In this document: piece by piece, positions 19,017 through 27,538 of the stretch
Position numbering within the stretch: the first letter of the stretch is position 1
Layout of the letters: every line of letters starts with the position of its first letter
NCBI GenBank assembly: GCA_963832365.1
Contig: CAWHUL010000027.1
Span: forward strand, 196,364 to 260,363
DNA: 64,000 bases
Reading direction: 5' to 3'
Source: CAWBRT01 sp963832365
GTDB lineage: Bacteria; Acidobacteriota; Terriglobia; Terriglobales; Acidobacteriaceae
The notes under the pieces: generated by a model
Told to the model about the DNA's origin: nothing
The model's input: only the letters and a program-made list of their open reading frames with translations
The model's database searches: none
Translations under genes and position numbers: made by a program

Positions 19017-19505
19017 TTAAGTGGCGGCCTTCATACCAGCCACTAACTCATAGCTGGTTGTAATTTTGATCGCGGGATTCAATGAGCGATAGATTGGACA
19101 TTTCTCGGCGTACATGCCGTGAACCCGCTCCACGGTTTCCCGCGCCGCTTCAGGCGCCGCGAGTTTGAGGTGAACGTGAATGCGGCGGATAATCAGCGTC
19201 CCGCCTTCATTTTCCACTTCGCCGCGAGCGTGAGCTTGTACCTTCCCGTCATCTACTTCGATTTTGCGCGCTGCCAGCGCGCCGGCAAATGTGCCTAACA
19301 GTCAACCAGCGGCGGCAGCAACTATATAATCCAGAGTCGTTGCGTGCGTTTCCTTGAGGTTCTTCGGGTTTACCCCGTAGTGTTTGGCCACCGATCCGTG
19401 AGTGCTGAAATAAACCGGCCTCGGCTCGCCCGGCAGGTGAGCTATCCGTAGAGGACCGGCCAGTCGCTCCAGGTCAACTTCCGAAACATAAGCAATGTCC
19501 GCCAT
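19017..19505 (-). CDS. OsmC-family selenoprotein candidate, UGA at the catalytic cysteine position
   Basis: OsmC proteins are small thiol peroxidases with two essential Cys. From the ATG at 19505 (GGGAGGAAAG upstream) the frame reads MADIAYVSEVDLERL to VAAAAG, meets TGA at 19302-19304, and continues in the same frame as LLGTFAGALAARKI through IHVHLKL and the second conserved Cys in YAEKCPIYRSL to a normal end (162 residues). The TGA is codon 68, exactly where the family has its first Cys (AAAAGC-LLGT). Both sides are fully conserved and there is no frame change. A perfect hairpin of SECIS type follows. Sec insertion is inferred; OsmC-like selenoproteins are known from selenoproteome surveys. 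No sel gene is in the window. Confidence 0.85.
19266..19282 (-). promoter_or_regulatory. Bacterial SECIS-like hairpin inside the OsmC reading frame
   Basis: On the coding strand GCGCGCT, loop GGC, AGCGCGC: a perfect 7-bp stem with G first in the apical loop. There are 26 bases between the UGA and the loop. Bacterial SECIS elements lie just 3' of the UGA, with the loop within roughly 16-37 bases and a G among its first two bases; this fits. The flanking TTT and AAA can extend the stem past a four-base bulge. Confidence 0.72.
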
Positions 19506-19614
19506 CTTTCCTCCCAAAAAATCTTCGTCGCGGTCAGTCTAGCCGAAGGTGCTCATATTTGCTATGGGGATGACAACGGGTAGTGGTCATTTCGAATTTT
19601 TTGCAAGAACGGGT

Positions 19615-19698
19615 GCCCCACGTCCCGCCCTTCCTTTGGGCTGACGTGGGCCTTGCGAGCCCCACATTAGCTTCGCCTGCGGCTTCGCAAATGTGGGC
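19615..19698. repeat. Two adjacent intergenic hairpins
   Basis: Hairpin A pairs CCCACGTC with GACGTGGG (19615-19652). Hairpin B pairs CCCACATT with AATGTGGG (19659-19698). Both arms are framed by GCCCCAC and GTGGGCC, so they look like members of one repeat family. They lie upstream of the OsmC gene and downstream of the PfkB gene. Confidence 0.7.
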
Positions 19699-19727
19699 CA
19701 CCAGTTGACAGGGGGATTTGACGGCCC

Positions 19728-20636
19728 TCACGGCTTCCCCGGCACTCCATAAAGCGCGCGCACTCTTTGCCAGCCGGAGTCGTTCGGGACGGGCATTGCC
19801 CCGGCTTGCGACGCAACCCATGCGCCCACTTGATTCGCGGCCTCGGAGACGCGCTCCGGCGCCGATCCCGCAATCAACTGCACTGCCAGTGCGGCGGTGA
19901 ATGCGTCCCCCGCGCCAACCGTGTCGATGACCTCAACGGCGACTCCCGGATGAACCACGGTCTTGTCCCTGAAGACGATGACGCTGCCGCGAGCGCCGCG
20001 TGTGATACAAACCGCCTGAAAGTCAAAGTGCCGCTGCAACAACCTCGCGGCGTCGACTTCAAGCGCCGGTGGCAGTTTGCAGGCGCGCAATACGAACGCC
20101 AACTCCTCGTTGTTCAGCTTCAGTACATTCGCTCGCCGCAGCGAATCTTCGAGAATCTCAGGACTCGGGAATGGCGCCCGCAGATTCACGTCGAGGATGC
20201 GCAGGCATTCCGGACGGCTATGCGTCAGCGCTTGGCGAATCGTTTCGCGGCTCGCCGGTGAACGCTGCGCGAGAGTTCCAAAGCAGATGGCGTCGGCCTG
20301 GCCGGCAAGCTTCGCGAGTTCTGGAGTCCATTGCAGATAGTCCCAGGCAACGTCTGGCGCAATCTCGAAGCCGGCGCTTCCGTCACTCGCCAGGGTTGCT
20401 CTCGCCGATCCTGTCCGGTGCACGGCGTCGGTTTGAACGAAAGAACCATCGACGCCACGACGCTGTAGTCCGGCGAGCGCCTCGCGACCAAGCTCATCGT
20501 CTCCCACTCGGCTCACAACTATGCCGGTAGCCCCGAGCGCGGCGGCGATGCAGGCAAAGTTCGCCGGTGCGCCGCCCAGGTGCGATCCCTCGGGCAGCAG
20601 ATCCCACAGAACCTCGCCAATCCCGACCAGTACCAT
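19728..20636 (-). CDS. PfkB-family carbohydrate kinase
   Basis: ATP-dependent sugar kinase, 302 residues. The N-terminal GEVLWDLLPEGSHLGGAPANFA and the C-terminal DTVGAGDAFTAAL (catalytic base Asp and anion hole) are the two PfkB signatures. The lidded ribokinase fold is complete. The GEVLWD start resembles fructokinases, but the substrate is not certain. It is divergent from the enoyl-CoA hydratase gene, with 42 bases between the starts. Confidence 0.88.
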   Translation of the reverse strand: MVLVGIGEVLWDLLPEGSHLGGAPANFACIAAALGATGIVVSRVGDDELGREALAGLQRRGVDGSFVQTDAVHRTGSARATLASDGSAGFEIAPDVAWDYLQWTPELAKLAGQADAICFGTLAQRSPASRETIRQALTHSRPECLRILDVNLRAPFPSPEILEDSLRRANVLKLNNEELAFVLRACKLPPALEVDAARLLQRHFDFQAVCITRGARGSVIVFRDKTVVHPGVAVEVIDTVGAGDAFTAALAVQLIAGSAPERVSEAANQVGAWVASQAGAMPVPNDSGWQRVRALYGVPGKP

Positions 20637-20678
20637 GAGGCCTTACAATATATACGCAATTGAGACTGGGGGTGACCC

Positions 20679-21455
20679 ATGCCGCACCAGAATATCGTTT
20701 GCGAACGTGACAACGACATCGCCATCGTGACCTTGAACCGTCCGAATCGGCGCAATGCACTGTCGCTGGAGCTGATGCAGGAGTTGATCGGCTGCCTCGG
20801 AGAGATAGGCAGCTCTCGGGAAGTGCGAGCCATCATTCTGGCCGCAGCCGGCAAGGTATTCTCCTCCGGCCATGACCTGAGCGAGATGGCGGGAAGAGAT
20901 ATCAACGAGTATCGGCAAATCTTCGACGTGTGCACCGTGCTGATGGAGAAAGTACAGGCGATTCCGCAGCCGGTGATTGCCGAAGTGCAGGGCGTCGCAA
21001 CCGCCGCGGGCTGCCAATTGGTAGCCACCTGCGATCTGGTGGTCGCGTCCGAGGATGCCGTTTTCGCCACGCCCGGCGTGAAGATCGGATTGTTCTGCAC
21101 CACGCCCATGGTCGCCCTCACACGGGCAATTGGCCGCAAGCGTTCGTTGCAGATGCTGCTGACAGGCGAGATGGTGCCGGCCGCAACCGCAGCCGACTGG
21201 GGGCTAGTTAACACGGTCGTTCCAGCCGCAGAGTTGCGCGCCACAAGCCTGCAACTTGCGCGCAAAATCGCCGAGGCCAGTTCGTTCACGGTTGCTCTTG
21301 GCAAGCAGGCTTTCTACACGCAGATCGATCTCGATCAACCGAAGGCCTACGCTTACGCCAAGGAAGTGATGAGCATGAACGCCCTCGCGGCTGACGCGCA
21401 GGAGGGCATCTCGGCATTCCTCGGCAAGCGCGCGGCTTGCTGGACGGGAAAATAA
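20679..21455 (+). CDS. Enoyl-CoA hydratase/isomerase family protein
   Basis: 258 residues, crotonase fold. The first oxyanion-hole segment is VFSSGHDLSEM and the second is GVATAAGCQLVATCDLVVASEDAVFATP. The usual catalytic Glu pair is not obvious: after ATPGVKIGLFCTTP the pattern is closest to the ECHDC3-like group, so simple hydratase activity is unproven. The P1 peptidase gene starts five bases after its stop, so the two are cotranscribed. Confidence 0.87.
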   Translation: MPHQNIVCERDNDIAIVTLNRPNRRNALSLELMQELIGCLGEIGSSREVRAIILAAAGKVFSSGHDLSEMAGRDINEYRQIFDVCTVLMEKVQAIPQPVIAEVQGVATAAGCQLVATCDLVVASEDAVFATPGVKIGLFCTTPMVALTRAIGRKRSLQMLLTGEMVPAATAADWGLVNTVVPAAELRATSLQLARKIAEASSFTVALGKQAFYTQIDLDQPKAYAYAKEVMSMNALAADAQEGISAFLGKRAACWTGK

Positions 21456-21459
21456 GCCG

Positions 21460-22455
21460 ATGACCATACCGACTCCGCGGATTCGCTTCGATGGACCAGC
21501 GCTCGAGTTCTGTTTTCCGGGGCTGTTGATTGGCGCTGCTGAATATGAAGAAGGGCCGACCGGGCTCACCGTTTTCCACTTCCCCAAGGGCGTGATGGCC
21601 GCGGTGGACGTGCGCGGCGGAGCGGCGGCTACCATCAACACCGATCGCTTGCGGCTCGGCTATGACCAGCCAGCGGTGCGAGCTATTTTTTTCACCGGCG
21701 GCTCCAGCTATGGCCTCGAAGCCGCCTCGGGAATCATGGCCGAGCTGCTCGTCTTGGGCGGACACGCCACCGCATGGGAGATGATTCCCACCGTGACCGG
21801 AGCCGTGGTCTTCGACTTCCGCGGGCGCAATAACGCCATACACCCCGACAAAGAGCTCGGTCGCGCCGCTCTGAGAGCTGCTTGCGAAGGCCGCTTCCCG
21901 CTCGGCGCACAAGGCGCGGGACGCATGGTTCATGTCGGCAAGTTTTTCGGCCCGACGTTCATGGAGAGCTCAGGACAGGGCGGCGCTTTCCGCCAGGTCG
22001 GCGATGTGAAACTTGCCGCGTTCAGCGTGGTGAATTCAATCGGAGTCGTTGTCGGCCGTGATGGACGCGTGGTGCGCGGCAATTTCGACCCGCTAACGGC
22101 ACAGCGGCGCACCCTTGCCCAGGACCTCAACGACGGCACCGCCCAGCGCAAGCGCAGCGTGGCCAGCCCGATTGCTGAACCGCTGCCGGTGTCTGCCACT
22201 CCTGAGAACACCGCGCTGACGGTCGTAGCGGTCAATCAGAAGCTGAGCTACACGCAACTCAACAGGCTGGCGATTCAGACCCACACCTCCATGGCACGCG
22301 GCATTCAACCCTTCCACACGGAAAGAGACGGCGACGTGCTTTACGCCGTCACCACCGGAGAGGTGGAGAGCACCGGACTGGAGTTTGAAGAGTTGGCCTC
22401 GTATGCGGCCGAGCTGGCATGGGATGCCGTCCTCAGCGCGGTGCCACCCCTCTGA
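21460..22455 (+). CDS. P1-family (S58, DmpA-like) aminopeptidase
   Basis: 331 residues. The family is an N-terminal nucleophile hydrolase that cleaves itself before a Ser. Typical segments are GVMAAVDVRGGAAATINTD, FFTGGSSYGLEAASGIM and the later FSVVNSIGVVVGRDG, where Ser193 after Asn192 is the likely nucleophile and cleavage site. The C-terminal ALTVVAVNQKLSYTQLNRLA and HTSMARGIQPFHTERDGD also fit. Family members release N-terminal D- or beta-amino acids; the substrate here is unknown. It lies five bases after the hydratase gene. Confidence 0.85.
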   Translation: MTIPTPRIRFDGPALEFCFPGLLIGAAEYEEGPTGLTVFHFPKGVMAAVDVRGGAAATINTDRLRLGYDQPAVRAIFFTGGSSYGLEAASGIMAELLVLGGHATAWEMIPTVTGAVVFDFRGRNNAIHPDKELGRAALRAACEGRFPLGAQGAGRMVHVGKFFGPTFMESSGQGGAFRQVGDVKLAAFSVVNSIGVVVGRDGRVVRGNFDPLTAQRRTLAQDLNDGTAQRKRSVASPIAEPLPVSATPENTALTVVAVNQKLSYTQLNRLAIQTHTSMARGIQPFHTERDGDVLYAVTTGEVESTGLEFEELASYAAELAWDAVLSAVPPL

Positions 22456-22609
22456 GCAGCAGCCGGCCACAGCTTGGGATACGCTCCAGGCGAATGCAAA
22501 TTGACCATGCAGAACCGGCCAGCGTAGAATCCACACGTGCCGCCAGTGTAACGATTTGTCTCGATCCATGGTCCCTGGGCTTTGCCTCGGTGTACCTCAG
22601 ACAGCGCTA

Positions 22610-22623
22610 CCGTTCCGGAACGG
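22610..22623. promoter_or_regulatory. 14-bp perfect palindrome upstream of the pyruvate-carboxyltransferase gene
   Basis: CCGTTCCGGAACGG, 37 bases before the ATG and followed by an AT-rich ATACTAAATA that could be a -10 region. An operator is plausible but the regulator is unknown. Confidence 0.35.
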
Positions 22624-22660
22624 ATACTAAATACATTTTTGCGGCAGGAGTGAGGTCCTC

Positions 22661-23902
22661 ATGAGCAACAAAACGAAGAAATGGTTTACCAGCCCTTGGA
22701 ATTTTGCCGAGGAAGTTCGGTCTCAACTGAAGTTCGCCCCCAAGATTGAGTTGCACGACGTCACGTTGCGCGACGGCGAGCAGCAGGCCGGCGTGACCTT
22801 CCGCAAGGATGATAAGGTTCGCATCGCCGAACTGCTGGCCGAGGCCGGCGTGCACCGAATTGAAGCCGGCATGCCGGCAGTCTCCAAAGAAGACGAGCTG
22901 GCAATCAAGGAAATTGTCAAGCGCAAGCTTGGCCCTAAGATTTTTGCTTTTGGCCGCTGCATGAAGGAAGACGTCCAGCGGGCCGTTGATTGCGGCGTCG
23001 ATGGCATCGTGATGGAAGTGCCGTCGAGCGATCACATCATCAAGTACGCCTACAAGTGGCCCCTGGAAAAAGCCGTCAATCTGTCCATCGAGGCGACGCA
23101 GTACGCCAAGAAGAATGGTCTTTACACGGTCTTCTTCCCCATCGATGGCTCGCGCGCGGATATCAACTGGTTTCTGGACCTGATCGAGCGCATCTCCAAG
23201 GAAGGCCACATGGATGCGCTGGCCGTGGTTGACACCTTCGGTGGTTGCTCGCCGCACGCCATCCCCTACTTGATCAAGAAGATCAAGGAGCGCATCAATA
23301 AGCCGCTGGAAACCCATTTCCACGACGATTTCGGCATGGGCTCGGCTAACACCGTGCTCGGTCTGGCGTCCGGGGCCAACGTGGCGCACACAACCATTTC
23401 CGCTCTCGGCGAGCGGGCCGGCAACGCCGCTTACGAAGACGTGGTCATGACGCTGCTGACGATGTACGGCATCGATCTGGGGATCAAGACCGAGAAACTC
23501 TACGCGATCTCCAAGGAGGTGCTTGCCATGGCAGGGGTTCGGGTGCGCCCGAATCGCGGCATCTTTGGCGACGATATCTTCAAGGTCGAGTCGGGCATCA
23601 TCTCCGGCTGGGTCAGGAACTGCGGCGACGAGCATGCGCTTGAGCTCTGCCCCTACCGTTGGGATCTTGTCGGACACGACGCGCCGGAGATCGTGCTGGG
23701 TAAGAACAGTGGCGCGGACTCGATTAAGATATGGCTGGATCGAATCGGTCATCCGCTGCCTAGCGAAGAGACCCAAATGGAGATACTGCTGAAGGTTAAG
23801 GCGCGCGCCCTGGAGAAGAAGGGGACGCTGACATTGCGCGACTTCGAGAATATTCTCGCCCAATTCCCGCTGGCCAAACCCGCATCCAAGGCAGGCGACT
23901 AG
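22661..23902 (+). CDS. Pyruvate carboxyltransferase (HMGL-like, isopropylmalate/homocitrate synthase family)
   Basis: 413-residue TIM-barrel aldolase-type acyltransferase. The family signatures are HDVTLRDGEQQAGVTF near residue 33, VDTFGGCSP, the metal site THFHDDFGMGSANT, and ALGERAGNAAYEDV. The C-terminal regulatory domain of LeuA is absent, so it is not a standard 2-isopropylmalate synthase. Homocitrate, citramalate or a catabolic lyase role are open. Neighbouring MFS and MmgE/PrpD genes suggest tricarboxylate metabolism. It is preceded by a good ribosome site and ends in a clear terminator. Confidence 0.83.
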   Translation: MSNKTKKWFTSPWNFAEEVRSQLKFAPKIELHDVTLRDGEQQAGVTFRKDDKVRIAELLAEAGVHRIEAGMPAVSKEDELAIKEIVKRKLGPKIFAFGRCMKEDVQRAVDCGVDGIVMEVPSSDHIIKYAYKWPLEKAVNLSIEATQYAKKNGLYTVFFPIDGSRADINWFLDLIERISKEGHMDALAVVDTFGGCSPHAIPYLIKKIKERINKPLETHFHDDFGMGSANTVLGLASGANVAHTTISALGERAGNAAYEDVVMTLLTMYGIDLGIKTEKLYAISKEVLAMAGVRVRPNRGIFGDDIFKVESGIISGWVRNCGDEHALELCPYRWDLVGHDAPEIVLGKNSGADSIKIWLDRIGHPLPSEETQMEILLKVKARALEKKGTLTLRDFENILAQFPLAKPASKAGD

Positions 23903-23923
23903 GACAGCTTCAGGCACGAACTC

Positions 23924-23957
23924 ACCGGCCGCGATTCCGTGGCCGGTTTTGCTTTTC
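23924..23957 (+). terminator. Rho-independent terminator
   Basis: ACCGGCC, ten-base loop, GGCCGGT, then TTTGCTTTT. It lies 22 bases after the stop of the pyruvate-carboxyltransferase gene. Confidence 0.8.
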
Positions 23958-24266
23958 CTAGGTGCTTTTTCTCTCGCGTCCAGTTGGACCAAGGCGTTTC
24001 CCCTACCCGGCGGGCTGCCGTTCGGGCCATTCTGTCCGTTCAACACCGATTTGTCTCGATTTAGGCTCTCCTGGAGGCATTTGGCTGTAGTGCAATAATC
24101 GAGATTCGCCTTGACTGCGGGTGAAAGCCCGACCTATCATTCAGTGCCAGATACTCAGAAGTCATCATAGAGCCGGACAATCTGAACGTGCTGCAGGAAC
24201 GGCGGCGTTTCTGAAAGCGAAGCTATATGCGTGACCATCCCGACATCGTTTACGAGGAGTTTCCGA
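23958..24266. other. Intergenic region with no feature recognised
   Basis: About 310 bases before the MFS gene. Apart from a GAGGAG ribosome site at 24253-24258 I see no gene, repeat or RNA in it. Confidence 0.5.
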
Positions 24267-25597
24267 ATGGCTGACTTGAAGACCGCCGGACCTGCGGCAT
24301 CGACTAAACCAAAGTTTTCCCTGGAGTTCGAAAACGCAACCTATCGAAAAGTAACCATCCGTCTGTTGCCGTTTTTGATGGTGTGCTACATCGTCGCCTA
24401 CCTGGACCGCGTGAACGTGGGCTTCGCCAAGCTTCAGATGCTCGGCGAACTCAAATTCAGCGAGACGATTTACGGGTCTGGGCGCCGGCATGTTCTTCAT
24501 TGGTTACTTCTTCTTCGAAGTGCCAAGCAACATCGCTCTGCACAAGGTGGGTGCGCGCATCTGGATCACCCGCATCATGATCACCTGGGGAATTATTTCG
24601 GCGCTCACACTTTTGGTGAGAACGCCGATGCAGTTCTATTTGGTCCGCTTCTTCCTCGGCGCGGCCGAGGCAGGATTCTTCCCCGGAATCATTTTGTTCC
24701 TCACTTATTGGTTCCCCTCGCACCGTCGCGCCAAGATGGTGGGCATCTTCATGGTCGGAATCCCGATGGCCGGGATGATCGGCGGCCCGCTCTCCGGCGC
24801 CATTATGTCGATGACTCACGGCGCTGCCGGTTGGCCTGGCTGGAAGTGGATGTTCCTTCTCGAGGCCATCCCTTCTCTTGATTATGGGTGTCGCCTGCAT
24901 TCTTTATCTCAGTAGCAGGATTCGCGACGCCAAATGGCTAACCGAAGATGAAAAACAGCTTCTCGAGTACTACGTCGCCGAGGAAGCCAAGGAAAAGAAG
25001 GAGCATCCTTCTCTTATAGCCGTATTCACCGATGGCCGCATCTGGCTGATGTGCTGGATCTACTTCACCGTCGCTCTGGGTCAATACGCGCTGACGCTGT
25101 GGATACCTACCCTCCTCAAGGACGCCGGAGTCAAAGGCGTATTGAATATCGGTCTGGTATCGGCCATTCCATACACTTGTACTGCCATTATGATGGTCGT
25201 GCTTGGAGCCAGCGCCGATAAGCGGCGTGAGCGCCGTTGGCATGAGGCTGGTCCCATGCTTGTGGGCGCAGCGGCTTTGGTTCTGAGCATGATGGTTGGT
25301 GGCGGGAACACGGTACTGGCCGTGATTTTGCTTTCGATCGCGGCGGCCGGGATCATTCCCGCGGCTCCTATGTTCTGGGCGCTGCCTACCTCATTCCTGG
25401 CGGGTACGGCGGCAGCAGCCGGCATCGCGTGGATCAACTCGGTTGCCAATCTCGGCGGCTTCGTCGCCCCCTTCGCTATTGGCTATCTCAAGGACCTGAC
25501 CCATGGCAACTTGATCCCCATGATCGTCATGGCCGTCACTGTGGCTGCGGGCGCAATTACGGTGCTTTCGCTGCCTAAGCACATGGTCAACAAATAG
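24267..25597 (+). pseudogene. MFS transporter (anion:cation symporter type), two frame breaks
   Basis: A 12-helix major facilitator resembling the ACS group that imports organic acids such as tartrate, phthalate or glucarate. It starts at MADLKTAG with GAGGAG upstream. Segment 1 has LMVCYIVAYLDRVNVGFAK and runs to about 24475. Segment 2, in the next frame, begins GAGMFFIGYFFFEVPSN and reaches FLLEAIPSL near 24880. Segment 3, in the third frame, begins IMGVACILYLSSRI and runs to the stop. Removing one base at each junction restores a protein of about 442 residues. Two breaks in one gene suggest either sequencing errors or decay. The organic-acid substrate is inferred from family and neighbours. 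Confidence 0.85.
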
Positions 25598-25605
25598 GAT
25601 TGCAG

Positions 25606-25677
25606 CACGGCAAGTGCGGTAAAGTAAATCGGCTCACCGGACAACATCCAGTGAGCCGATTCATTTTGTGCGCCGTG
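25606..25677. terminator. Nested bidirectional terminator hairpin
   Basis: Inner stem AATCGGCTCAC (25627-25637) with GTGAGCCGATT (25651-25661), outer arms GCACGGC and GCCGTGC. It lies between the convergent MFS and MmgE/PrpD genes, followed by TCATTTT on the plus strand. Confidence 0.8.
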
Positions 25678-25689
25678 CCGGGGCGCAAT

Positions 25690-27162
25690 CTACACGACTG
25701 CCGCCTGCGGGATTGCAGCTGCTCTGGGCAGCTTCTCAACACCCCAACAGGCGTCCAGCAGCCGCCTGATTTGCGGAGCCGGCAGTATGCCTTCCGCAAG
25801 ATCGATGAACTTCGCTTCCAGCGCATGGTCAGTCATTGGCACCTCAACACTGCCGACGGCATGCTCGATGTACTTGTGCAACTTCCGGCCATCCTTCAGC
25901 ACAATCGTCATATCGACTTGTTCCGGCTTGATGGATGAGTCGATCACCGGTCTCACCTTGCTCCGCAAGCCCACAATAATCGGGTCCCGAACGGCCCGCG
26001 CGCTGTACTGCTTCTCGCCTGCCAGGCCTTCCACGATTGCAACTGCCACCGAATGGTAGATGCTGAACTTCCCCTCAAGACCTTCGTAGGGAGTCTTCTT
26101 ACCGGTCAATTCGAGCACATACGGAGCGACGCGCAAGTCAACGTGGTCAATTTGGTCGACCTTCACTTTGTATTCATTGCGCAACTGTATGGCCGCGTCG
26201 ATCGCGGGGTGCAAAACGATTCCGCAGGCAAACGGTTTATACGTGTTGGACGCCGCTTCGTAGTGTTTCCCCAATCCTTCGGTGATCTCCTTGTAATCCT
26301 GCCTCGTGCTGACGGTGTTTGCCCATCCGCGCTTGGCCTCAAGCATCCCCTCGGAGCTGGTGAAGTTCTTGGAAGCGAGGATGGCGGCCATCAGGCCATC
26401 GTTTGCTGCGCGGCCCGGATTAAAGCTTTTGTTCATCGCCCCGAACGACTCGCGCAAGCCGATTGGCTGCGAGGCGGCCAATCCCAGAGCCCAGACCATC
26501 TGCTGTTCAGTGAGGCCAAGAAGCATGCCTGACGCGGCGGCAGCGCCAATGACCCCGCAGGTTCCAGTACTGTGCCAACCCCGGTCGTAGTGCTCGGGGC
26601 TAACGCAATTGCCCACGCGCAGCGCAACCTCGACTCCGAGGATCACCGCGTTCAGGAAGTCCTTGCCTGAAACCGGCCGGTACTCGGTCAACGCCAGGAT
26701 GGCCGGAATTACCGGTGTCCCGGGATGAATGATGGTGCGCAGGTGAGTGTCGTCAAAGTCGAAAATATGGGCACTGATGCCGTTGATCATGGCGGCATTC
26801 AAGATGTCGAAGCGCTCGCGCCGCCCCAAAATGCTGGCCTGGGGTGGTCCGGAAAATGGAGTCATCGCGGCAACTGCAATATTGACGCCTTCGTGACGCG
26901 ATGCACCGACGCCAACCCCAATAAAATTCAGCAGCGTCCGGACTCCTTCCTTGCGTACCGCGGGCGGCAGGTCTTCGTATTTTGCATTGACCAGATACCG
27001 GGCCAGTGTCCGGGTGACCCCCGTGGCAGGGGGAGAGCTCTGGGCGCTGCCTCCAGCATTGCCGGTTTGAGCTGCCGCAAGCAAGGGCGTGGAACTACCG
27101 GCGGCCACAAGAGAAGCAGCAGTGGCCGCACGCAAGAAAGAACGGCGATCGAGATCGAACAT
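25690..27162 (-). CDS. Exported MmgE/PrpD-family protein
   Basis: 490 residues. The family includes 2-methylcitrate dehydratase and iminodisuccinate epimerase. The N-terminus is a Tat signal, DRRSFLRAATAASLVAAG, ending near PLLAAAQ, so the protein should be exported folded; most PrpD proteins are cytosolic, so this is notable. Family segments are GVGVGASRHEGVNIAV, INGISAHIFDFDDTH, SPEHYDRGWHSTGTCG, FNPGRAANDGL and KPFACGIVLHPAID. It is convergent with the organic-acid MFS gene, which hints at a related substrate. The reaction is not known. Confidence 0.87.
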   Translation of the reverse strand: MFDLDRRSFLRAATAASLVAAGSSTPLLAAAQTGNAGGSAQSSPPATGVTRTLARYLVNAKYEDLPPAVRKEGVRTLLNFIGVGVGASRHEGVNIAVAAMTPFSGPPQASILGRRERFDILNAAMINGISAHIFDFDDTHLRTIIHPGTPVIPAILALTEYRPVSGKDFLNAVILGVEVALRVGNCVSPEHYDRGWHSTGTCGVIGAAAASGMLLGLTEQQMVWALGLAASQPIGLRESFGAMNKSFNPGRAANDGLMAAILASKNFTSSEGMLEAKRGWANTVSTRQDYKEITEGLGKHYEAASNTYKPFACGIVLHPAIDAAIQLRNEYKVKVDQIDHVDLRVAPYVLELTGKKTPYEGLEGKFSIYHSVAVAIVEGLAGEKQYSARAVRDPIIVGLRSKVRPVIDSSIKPEQVDMTIVLKDGRKLHKYIEHAVGSVEVPMTDHALEAKFIDLAEGILPAPQIRRLLDACWGVEKLPRAAAIPQAAVV

Positions 27163-27538
27163 AGTGCGAATCCCCCCACGAAGTGATAACTGTAGCGTTC
27201 GCCATTGTTACCAGATTGCGACCAGCAAAACAACAGCAACTCACAGCTCAAGGGGAAAAAGAAGCTAATAGTCCCGATACAGAACCCCCGCCGTTGCTTC
27301 CTCCATCCTGCCGTAAGGACGATACGGCCAAGCCTGCGGAGGTTTCCGCCCTCGGCGCAATACCGGACACCTCAGAGAAGTTTTCGCGCAGCCCTTGAAA
27401 TACGGATTCGAAATGCGGCAGAACTGCATCTATATGAATAGTTAGGCTGCATCCGGTTTCCTCGGCGGCCCCGGCTGTTGGATTGGGCCCCGGCTGCGTC
27501 AGGTTCCGGACTTTCAGTCGGAGAAGAAAGGATATTTG
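27163..27538. other. Divergent promoter region, MmgE/PrpD and malate synthase
   Basis: About 375 bases between two outward-facing genes. It must hold both promoters, but I see no element strong enough to name. GAAAGGA before 27539 is the aceB ribosome site. Confidence 0.45.

Noticed and set aside
19302..19304. OsmC gene as an ordinary pseudogene with a nonsense mutation
   Set aside because: The TGA is exactly at the redox Cys column, both halves are fully conserved and a well-placed hairpin follows. Recoding is the better explanation, though unproven.
22607..24046. 479-residue antisense frame over the pyruvate-carboxyltransferase gene
   Set aside because: Shadow frame; the plus strand carries the LRDGEQQ and HFHDDFG signatures.
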